A program made the position numbers and the translations under genes. From assembly GCF_003144195.1 (NCBI RefSeq), contig NW_020290063.1, positions 28,796 to 92,795 of the forward strand: a stretch of 64,000 bases of DNA, in the 5' to 3' direction. Source of the DNA: Ceraceosorus guamensis (taxonomy: Eukaryota; Basidiomycota; Exobasidiomycetes; Ceraceosorales; Ceraceosoraceae). Every line of letters begins with the position of its first letter. Position 1 is the stretch's first letter. This document shows positions 56,816 through 64,000 of the stretch, piece after piece. Under the pieces are notes generated by a model that made no database searches, was not told the DNA's origin, and saw only the letters and a program-made list of their open reading frames with translations.

Positions 56816-57204
56816 ACGCGCGCGGAGGCGGACGTCGGACGGCGTCTTTGAGATTCTCGGCCCGCATGTACGCCCGTGTCAGACGGAGGTCGCCGAATCT
56901 TCTTCCATTCGACATCTCGACGCGTGTCTGGCAAGATCGCGCTCGAAATATCGAAATGGGCCGATCGAAATGCGCCGAGCCGTCCGCTGCACCGCCACGC
57001 TGCGCCACGATGGAAGTTCTGCTGAACACGTTGGGCGATCACGTCAAGCGACGCGACGCGCTCGCCATCCAAACGATCGATCTCGAAGCGGCAATCACCG
57101 ATAGTGGCGTCATTAGTGCAGAGCGTGACGGAGCGCAAAAGGTTGCCGTGTTGGTGTTGCCGCTGGTCGTCCACGTTTAAAGCGAGACTGATCCGACTCG
57201 ATGG
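56816..57204. other. Intergenic region between PTPA and the secreted repeat protein
   Basis: A plus-strand open frame runs through here, but it is the shifted frame of PTPA extended and has no family features. I see no gene. A poly-T tract lies just after the next start codon. Confidence 0.5.
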
Positions 57205-58897
57205 ATGCGATCTGCCCTCTCCACTCTCATCCTGCTCCCTTTTTTTTTTGCCACCATGATTGCCACAGTGCGACCCTTTGTCGCCGTCACGCTAGCATCT
57301 CTCTGTACCGTCGCCTTTTCGCTTCCCCACAAGCGGGACTTGTGGACGCGGCCTCGCCAGGCGGTATTCTCTACCCAGGTGAGCACGTGTGCGCATGAGC
57401 TCAGTGATGCGCCCCGCTCACTCGTCGAGGTGCACGCAGCTCGTCAAGCGAGTCATTTTTAGCAGCAACACAGTCATCTCAAACGGGGACCATCGCCGGA
57501 CGATGGCCTTGAGTGCGAAAGACTACGTCAAGCAATTCCCAGACGCCAAGTACGTGACTCCAGTGACTGGATTCAAGTCGCCGACGCCAGATATGCCAAA
57601 GACGCACTTTCATGCCAGGGTGTACGCGACGAATGTTCCCAGTAGAGCCATCAGGGATGCTAACGGAAACGTGGAGCACAAAATTCCCATGGCATCCGGT
57701 CGCGGTTTCGTCAAGTACGGCAAAGTGACCAACGAACATGTCCACGAGGCGCCCGCCACTGACGAAGATGTCGAAAAGTATCGCCGCACGCACACTGGAC
57801 GGTATCCCCGTCGCGTCGAGGTCGACTTGCTCGACGAGCATGGAAATGCCCCTGGCGAAGCGGTGATTTCCAACGCTACCAATCGTGGTGGTAAAAGAGG
57901 TTCACGCAAAAAGGAAGCGATCCAACAAGAGCCGCAACGAGAGGTGCCAGCCGAGCCCAAAGAAAAGTCCTACTACGACGTCGTGCACGAGGCGAGGCTC
58001 AGACGCGCTGCCCGCGCTGAAAAATTGTCCCTCGCAAAGCTCCAACCAAAGCCGCCTGCTCAGCAAGACCAGAGGCAGTTGCTGACGCCCGAAGAACGCA
58101 AGGCGAAGAACGCCAGACCTCATGGACCGGGCGGACAGTTTCTCAGTCTGAATCCCAACAAGCGGCCAAAGACGACGGAGAAGTCCGCGCCGCTTGAGCG
58201 ACCTCGCGACGCCTCGGGACGCTACTGCCGAGGTGAAGCGTGCACGACGATTGCGCTTGATTCTAGTAGCAGCAAGTCGCCCACCGTTCACGAGGTGCAT
58301 TCTTCGACCCCGCAAACGACACATGACGCTGATGTGGGCGAGTCTAGCAGTGTCTCGAACAGTCCACGACGTTCAACGCGTCCTTGGAGCCCATCCCACG
58401 TGGTCTCGCCGCTGCGCGAGCACTCGCGCACTCCGGCGTTGAGCCCGCTCAGTGATCTCTCTGTACCGCACGCGAACGAGCACGCGCACTCGTCGTCGCC
58501 TCCGTGGAGCCCGTCAGGGGCAGTGTCACCGCTGCACGAGAATGCTCTGCCCACGCAACACTCGCCTGGCCATTCAGAGACACATCCTTGGAGCCCTTCA
58601 GGTGTAGTGTCACCCCTGCACGAGAACGCTTTGCCCGCGGATTACTCGCCCGACTCTCCGTCTCGTCGGCCTGAAAGCCCTGCTTGGAGCTCGTCTGCTG
58701 CGGCCTATCCGCCACAGCAGCGCCGCACGTCGCCTCTACGCTCTCCGCATCGCCTACACTCGAGCCCGTCGTGGAGCGCTTCCGGTCGTGCGTCGCCAAC
58801 GCACGACTTTGAGCTGGCGCATCTCGTACGCAGTCCGCCAAGACAGTCGCTGTTGGATGTGATTGGAAGTGCTGCGAAACATCTGCCACGCGTGTGA
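57205..58897 (+). CDS. Predicted secreted repeat-containing protein, candidate effector
   Basis: Exons 57205-57378 and 57440-58897 encode 543 residues. The first about 40 residues are hydrophobic, with two possible starts (57205 or 57253) both leading into a signal peptide ending near VAFSLP; PHKRDLW and LVKRVIF follow, offering dibasic Kex2-type sites. The centre is Lys/Arg-rich and mostly hydrophilic (RGGKRGSRKKEA, RRAARAEKL). The C-terminal third has about five imperfect repeats of roughly 30 residues built on (P)WSPSG.VSPLHE and ending in SP. No enzyme motif is visible and no family is recognised. Repeat-bearing secreted proteins of smuts include wall proteins and effectors; which applies is inference. 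Nuclear-localisation-like basic clusters leave other options open if the signal peptide is not used. Confidence 0.7.
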
Positions 58898-60393
58898 TGG
58901 TGCGGAGCGAGTGTAGGGTTGGAACTAGGCTGCTGCCATCGTGATACTCTAGTTTCCGATGGATGCTGCTTGCTCGACTTTTTCACCTCGCAAGCGACGA
59001 GTTTTGCCAAAGCAGTCGACTCCAGCATCGATTCGCGCAAACCTCACAAGGCGCTGCCAATGCACCAGAGCAAGCGCACGAGAGCTCACCGCGATTCAAG
59101 TGGTCTCATTGCCCTCGCGCTGTAGGTGTGGACTGCTGCAGAATCTCACGTTGCTCTTTTGCGCGTGCTCCGTCTCTCTACAGACATGAATGTCGGAAGA
59201 GACAGTTCTACGATTGTGAGCCCGTGAGCCCGTGAGCCCATCATGTCGAGCAGTCACGAATAGTGCACCCGACAAAGCACTTTCTCGCGCGTGCAACCTA
59301 GCAATGCAGGAGCGCATTTCAACCCACAAGAGCTTGCTTTGTCAACGTCCATCTGAGGTGACTACGTAGACTGCCAACTCACATGGGCTGACTGCATTCA
59401 GCGACAACACCTCTAGCAAACCAGACATCGCATGTGAGCTTCGGCGATTTGAATGTCTGGCCTACAGCGCCGCGCGAAGTCCATCGACTTACCTGACGGC
59501 CCGTTATGGCCTCGAAATGTTGATGAAGTGAGGAGCCAAGTCCACGGCTCGCACCGCGCATCGACTTGAGTCAAGCGAGGGTTGTGTTGGTTGCGATCAC
59601 AACCACTACGAACCACCATTGATGATTCAGGGTTTGATTTAGTTTTAGTTATTCGCAAGTCACAAATCAAGAGTCGCGGTCGAAATTCAGTGAGCCGGAT
59701 TACGCCATTTTGCATCTGCTTGCGCGTATCCCTCGTACGAGAGGATCACAGTATTGCGCACTCAGACTTGTGCACGGGCCACGGTCGCGGGACCAAGTTT
59801 TACAGTCGCGAGCTGCCGGGGTACGCTTCCAAACATTCACACTCACGTTCCTGCATGTTCACGCTGCTTGCGGACGGCATGCACGATGGTCACGCGGTGT
59901 GCTGCTTGATTGCCGCAGGTAACACGGAGCTAATCGTGCAGGATCAAAATCAATCGTGCATCACGAGTGTGTGAATCGAAATTGTGATTCAAGATTCGTG
60001 AGAGGGTCCTTCTCCGTCCCTATATGTAAGTGCAGTCAAGAGTCTCGAGGCACTTTGCTCCTCGAAAGTCAAAGCGCTGCTTTAGATGGGCATCTGCGTG
60101 CTATGCCACACCAAAGCCGAAAGGCTGCGAAACGCCTATTTAAAGGCGCCGATTTATGTGTCCCACCTCGACGAACCCCCGCTCTCCTCATCTCGCGACC
60201 GCTGATCACAGGTCTCCACTCTCCATCTTACACCACCATAGCTCCCTTCGCGCTCCCCCTGCGCTCGATCGACATTCCACCTCGTCTTCCTCCTCACACC
60301 CTCTCATCTCGATCCTGACTTCATTCCCTTGCCACTCGGCGCCCATCCCCTCACTGTGACGCTTCCATACTGCCGACCATCACTGCAGCCAAG
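58898..60393. other. Gene-free region upstream of the lipase-GTPase gene
   Basis: About 1.5 kb without a supported gene. It holds GTGAGCCC repeats near 59218, CACGA/GATTC words near 59650 and 59960-60000, and a CT-rich leader from about 60190 to the start codon. Confidence 0.55.
60133..60148 (+). promoter_or_regulatory. TATA-like element inside a short inverted repeat
   Basis: CGCCTATTTAAAGGCG: 5-bp arms (CGCCT/AGGCG) around an ATTTAA core, about 245 nt before the start codon at 60394 and ahead of a pyrimidine-rich leader. Confidence 0.4.
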
Positions 60394-62622
60394 ATGCTCT
60401 TCGAGCTCTGGTCCGACTCGCATTCTGCGCCTATCCTTTTCAACTTCGTAGTTCTCCTCCCTTGGGTCATCCTCGTCGCATTCGTGGCCCGCTCCGCCTT
60501 TCGGTCCATCTCAAGACGCGCCCGTCCGAATACTCACATAGCTCAACGCGAAGACTTTGCAAAGATGTCCTTTGTGCTGAGCCTATGCGAAAGGACGTAC
60601 GCAGCGCCCGGACTTCTCCAGAACAACGCGATACTATGGGACCATACAATGGTGCGGGTTGCCCGGTCCGGGGTCATTTGGATTTGGCAAAGGAACAGCA
60701 CTCCACCAGAACAAAGACAATGGATCATTGCGATCAAAGGCACTTCGAATATACGCGACCTTTTCCAAGACGGGCGCCTCTTGCTCGATACCGCGCGGCC
60801 TGGCCGATTCAACAAGTGGCAAAGAGACGCTTTCGCGCTCCGCAGGCAGGTTGAAGAATTGTTGACGGAACTCGGAGTCAACTTGGACGAGGACAAGGTA
60901 ACCTTCATCGGTCACTCTCTTGGTGCAAGCCATGCAGAGTATTTGCTGCATTTCTTCCGCCAACGATCAAGAACCCAAACAAACCTTTACGGCTTCACAA
61001 TCGATTCCCCAGGTCAGCCACCCAGCTTTCGCATCGAAACAGGGATGCAAGGGCCGCTACCAAATCTGACGACGCTCAACGCGCCACCCAATCTCTTCAA
61101 TACGCTCAATGTACCTGTCGCCCAGACCCTGTACTGCTGCGGGGACGGGCCCGACGTTCACTTGAACATAGTGTGGAACGTAATCAGTACCAGCTATAAT
61201 TTCAGTGCGGATGTGGCCTGGTTTGCGCTGAAGGCATTTGGCAGATATTCCGCAAACCACTACTTGAAGAGCATCAAAGACTACCTGGACGATTGCGACA
61301 TTTCTGAGACTACTGCTGCGCAGTGGCCCACTTACACGAACACTGTCGTCGCCTACATCCCAATCCTGCCTTCTGCCACTGCATTTCAGCCACTTGCACC
61401 AGGACCAGGACCAGGACCAAGGCCACCGCGACCGCGACCGCCACCGCCTCCTACAGCAGCTCCTCATCGCCCTCCTGTGGCCCGCAGACCTCAAGAGGAT
61501 GACCATCCAGGTCTCGAGCGTCTTCCAGGGGCAAGAAATGAGATGGTCACGGGCGTGCCTTACAAATGCTCTGGGGACGGAGACGTTACTCGCTTTCAAA
61601 GCATGCTCGTAGGCTCGGACAAGGTTTTGGCTCTCATTGCAGATTCTCTTCAAGGCAAATCAAGCATCTTCAAAGTCTTTGTGGGGCTCCTCTTTTCAGA
61701 TCGCCGGATACGAGTCAGTCGCAGAGCGAACACAACCCGCTGGCCGATCGTGGCCAAGATTGGAGAGTTTGTGGTGGATGCAGAGAACGGCAAAAGAAGA
61801 ACCGTCTTCCTGGTAGATATCCCAGGACTCGGAGGCCAGGGCATGCTCTCGCAGCCGAATGGTTGGGCAGAAAATGACGCCAGAGTGCTACTTGACAAGC
61901 TTCGCAGCTGGATTGGAGTCATCTACTACATTCGGCGCACTCCCTTTCTTGACGATGCTGCCACCAGACTGCGCCAAATCCAAAATATATGTGGAGACGA
62001 AATCGACATTCGTTACATCCACAACTACGACGGATTCAGCGACCGCCCGCAGGAACATGAAGAGCATCGTGCAGACTTTGTAAATGCGCTACCACCGAAC
62101 ACTCCCATCATTCAGTGTACCGTGGTGCGGGACCCTGACTCGACTAAAGAAGAACGCGACCGTCATGACGACGTGGCATTACTTCGGGAGTGGAGGTCTG
62201 AAATTTCGCCAGAGGCGCTGCGATCCAACGCAGGCACATTCGCCGACCGACAGAGAAGGTCAGCTCCGCAAGATGCTCAGCGAGATGCTCAGCAGGCGGG
62301 CCATGCACATGATGCCGCAGTCCGGCGGGGTGCCTGGAGCACGACATTTACGGGCGTACTGACCTACCTCCCTGGAGCGCCGTGGTGGAGCCCCTACCTT
62401 GGACCATCTCTGACGACCAGCATTGGAGTCATCGGCGCGGTAGCCGTAGCTATCTCTGTCGGTGTCGGAGCCGGGGCCTACTACGTTGCTTGTTATCAAC
62501 ACACAATCTGCGGCGCGCTGCCCCAGCCTGAACGCATCGTTTCTGAGTCCTTGTCCCTATTCCTTGTCGCCAGCTACGCAGTTCCACGCGCACTGTCACA
62601 CGCCACGATATCATGTAGATAA
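60394..62622 (+). CDS. Membrane protein fusing a class-3-lipase-like domain and a P-loop GTPase-like domain
   Basis: One uninterrupted frame of 742 residues, without introns, unlike nearly all neighbours. Residues about 13-35 form a hydrophobic anchor. The lipase-like domain has KGTSNIRDLFQDG, the nucleophile elbow G173-H-S175-L-G177, an Asp candidate at 254 (GPDVHL) and a His candidate at 289 (ANHYLKSI), the order seen in class-3 lipases. A Pro-rich linker (GPGPGPRPPRPRPPPPP) leads to a GTPase-like domain: a P-loop ending G421-K422-S423-S424 but with Ala instead of the first Gly, switch-2-like D475-I-P-G478-L-G-G, and HNYD at the usual T/NKxD place. Residues about 672-700 form a second membrane segment. 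Function is unknown. Lipid hydrolysis controlled by nucleotide binding at a membrane is the obvious inference. Confidence 0.8.
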   Translation: MLFELWSDSHSAPILFNFVVLLPWVILVAFVARSAFRSISRRARPNTHIAQREDFAKMSFVLSLCERTYAAPGLLQNNAILWDHTMVRVARSGVIWIWQRNSTPPEQRQWIIAIKGTSNIRDLFQDGRLLLDTARPGRFNKWQRDAFALRRQVEELLTELGVNLDEDKVTFIGHSLGASHAEYLLHFFRQRSRTQTNLYGFTIDSPGQPPSFRIETGMQGPLPNLTTLNAPPNLFNTLNVPVAQTLYCCGDGPDVHLNIVWNVISTSYNFSADVAWFALKAFGRYSANHYLKSIKDYLDDCDISETTAAQWPTYTNTVVAYIPILPSATAFQPLAPGPGPGPRPPRPRPPPPPTAAPHRPPVARRPQEDDHPGLERLPGARNEMVTGVPYKCSGDGDVTRFQSMLVGSDKVLALIADSLQGKSSIFKVFVGLLFSDRRIRVSRRANTTRWPIVAKIGEFVVDAENGKRRTVFLVDIPGLGGQGMLSQPNGWAENDARVLLDKLRSWIGVIYYIRRTPFLDDAATRLRQIQNICGDEIDIRYIHNYDGFSDRPQEHEEHRADFVNALPPNTPIIQCTVVRDPDSTKEERDRHDDVALLREWRSEISPEALRSNAGTFADRQRRSAPQDAQRDAQQAGHAHDAAVRRGAWSTTFTGVLTYLPGAPWWSPYLGPSLTTSIGVIGAVAVAISVGVGAGAYYVACYQHTICGALPQPERIVSESLSLFLVASYAVPRALSHATISCR

Positions 62623-63097
62623 ATAGTCATCCCCTGAGTCGAGTCGAGTCATGCGTCACCGAGCGAGCAGATGATCAGAGCGTGAAGTCCCCTTGCAAGC
62701 ACGTTCAGACCCTCTCCATCCTGCTTGCACGCCTCCCATTCTCCCAGGCTCTCGGCTGTCCAAATTCATCCACTTGGAGTGCTCGATGACCCAGTGCAGA
62801 ATCATGTCTCGCGAGTGAGACAAGAAATTTGAATAGACATGCCGCGACTCACAATTTCGCTTGGAGGGGCCTGGCTCGACGGCCATCGAGGATCAATAAA
62901 ACCAAGGCTTCCACTCGTGACTCAGCTTCGCAGACAGATCTCGACGGGAGTGAAGGGCGCGGGAACGTTCAAGCTTCATCGAGGGGTGTGGACCAAGCGT
63001 GGGCGTGAGAATTTTGGGTCTCGAGGCACAAAAGAGTGTGCATTTTGGCTCAAAAACTTTGAGTCTATGCTGGCATTCTTGGATTGGCTTGTAAAAG
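62623..63097. other. Subtelomeric spacer
   Basis: No supported gene. It contains a GAGTC pentamer run near 62639. Open frames entering the tandem repeat downstream are incidental. Confidence 0.5.
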
Positions 63098-63602
63098 TTG
63101 TTGTGGAGACATTTGGCTTACCAGGCAGTGTTCTCCTGGCTCTCAGCTGTCAGAATGGGGTCTCATTTTGGTTATGGGGAGGCCCAACAACTTTCGCAGA
63201 GGGTGCGCGTGTCTGGTGCACGTGCAGTGGCAGTGAACTTGAAAGCGCTCGCGAAAGTTGTTGAGAGCATTTGGAGACATTTGGCTTACCAAGCAGTGTT
63301 CTCCTGGCCCTCAGCTATCAGAATGAGACCTCATTTTGGTTGTAGAGTGGCCCAACAACTTTTGCAGAGGGTGTTTGCGTCTGGTGCGCGTGCAGTGGCA
63401 GTGAACTTGAAAGTGCTCGCAAAAGTTGTTGAGAGCATTTGGAGTCATTTGGCTTACCAAGCAGTACTTTCCTGGCTCTCAGCTATCAGAACAAGACCCC
63501 ATTTTGGTTGTAGAGTGGCCCAACAACTTTCGCAGAGGGTGTTTGCGTCTGGTGCGCGTGCAGTGGCAGTGAACTTGAAAGTGCTCGCGAAAGTTGTTGA
63601 GA
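63098..63602. repeat. Subtelomeric tandem repeat, three units of 160-168 bp
   Basis: Units start with GTTGTTG at 63098, 63258 and 63425 and end at the fourth GTTGTTGAGA at 63593. Each contains CATTTGGCTTACCA, CATTTTGGTT, GCCCAACAACTTT and GGCAGTGAACTTGAAAG. The first unit lacks about 8 bp. The later units are the most alike. Because the unit is near 168 bp, one frame stays open through all three, which I regard as a by-product of unit length. Confidence 0.92.
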
Positions 63603-63644
63603 GGGTTAGGGTTAGGGTTAGGGTTAGGGTTAGGGTTAGGGTTA
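63603..63644 (+). repeat. Interstitial telomeric array (GGGTTA)7
   Basis: Seven perfect 6-bp units directly abutting the tandem repeat. The G-rich strand points toward the right edge, as at a right-hand chromosome end, but at least 356 bp of non-telomeric DNA follow. Confidence 0.97.
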
Positions 63645-64000
63645 CAAGGGGGTGTGGAATAGGGTTTTTGGAGTTTGTGTTATAGGCATCTAGAGGAGCT
63701 CAAGGAGAGCCATTTGTTAAAGCAGCGCCAAAAACCCTACAGGTTTGACAGCATGAGGTCCATCTAACCTCAAGATGGTCTGGTTAGAGTGCCTAACTTG
63801 GGCGTCTTTGAGAAAAGTGTTTGTTCTTTGTTACAGTGACCTACATGAGGCTATGGCATGAGACTTTCTGGAATTGGATTGCACAAAAGTCTATCAGGGA
63901 TGGCGCAAAGTGCTTCTAAGTTCAGCTTGGTCCCTTAAGTTGAGTCATCTTCAGCATACTTGACACAAGTTGAGGATCAAGTTGAGGGAAGATGACCTGA
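63645..64000. other. Sequence distal to the telomeric array, unrecognised
   Basis: No gene or known repeat is seen. Short internal similarities (AAGTTGAG recurring near 63947-63985, and GTCATCTTC against GAAGATGAC) could form a hairpin at the very end. Confidence 0.4.

Noticed and set aside
56263-57180. 305-codon frame overlapping the end of PTPA
   Set aside because: It is the shifted frame of PTPA exon 4; the PTPA frame carries the family motifs.
63098-63685. 195-codon open frame through the tandem repeat and telomere array
   Set aside because: It stays open because the unit is near 168 bp and GGGTTA lacks stops in that frame; it has no gene-like features.
1-64000. tRNA genes, CRISPR arrays and bacterial-type operons
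   Set aside because: No tRNA arm pattern was recognised by eye, spaced repeats are absent, and introns and gene structure are eukaryotic.

Overview
The window is fungal nuclear DNA, most likely from a basidiomycete of the smut lineage (Ustilaginomycotina). The evidence is dense short spliceosomal introns (about 60 to 190 nt) whose donors are nearly all GTG-type, compact housekeeping genes of basidiomycete type, and a 42-bp GGGTTA array near the right end. The species cannot be named from the sequence. Exon structures were worked out by hand. For every multi-exon gene given here, exon lengths sum to a whole number of codons and the joined protein matches its family across each junction.

Layout. 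1-24 kb: the 3' part of PRP5, CCT3, a GPI-anchored Kre9/Knh1-like protein, a C2H2 zinc-finger protein, a MoaA/MoaC molybdenum-cofactor locus, a LETM1/MDM38 mitochondrial protein and a bHLH transcription factor. 26-29 kb: a DUF4246 gene whose 5' end contains an in-frame stop. 29-41 kb: an island with no recognisable gene, full of short diverged and some recent direct repeats. 41-59 kb: a HEN1 small-RNA methyltransferase, farnesyl diphosphate synthase, RPL9, mitochondrial bL19, eIF3f, an EI24 homologue, TFB3/MAT1, a PP2A activator (PTPA) and a secreted repeat protein that could be an effector. 60-64 kb: a single-exon protein joining a membrane anchor, a class-3-lipase-like domain and a degenerate P-loop GTPase, then a 167/168-bp tandem repeat and an interstitial telomere array.

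Most genes are unrelated housekeeping functions in divergent or convergent pairs. The unusual items are the lipase-GTPase protein at the subtelomeric edge, the MoaA/MoaC locus with a MOCS1-like stop-or-splice architecture, HEN1 as a marker of small-RNA modification, the repeat-rich secreted protein, and the repeat island.
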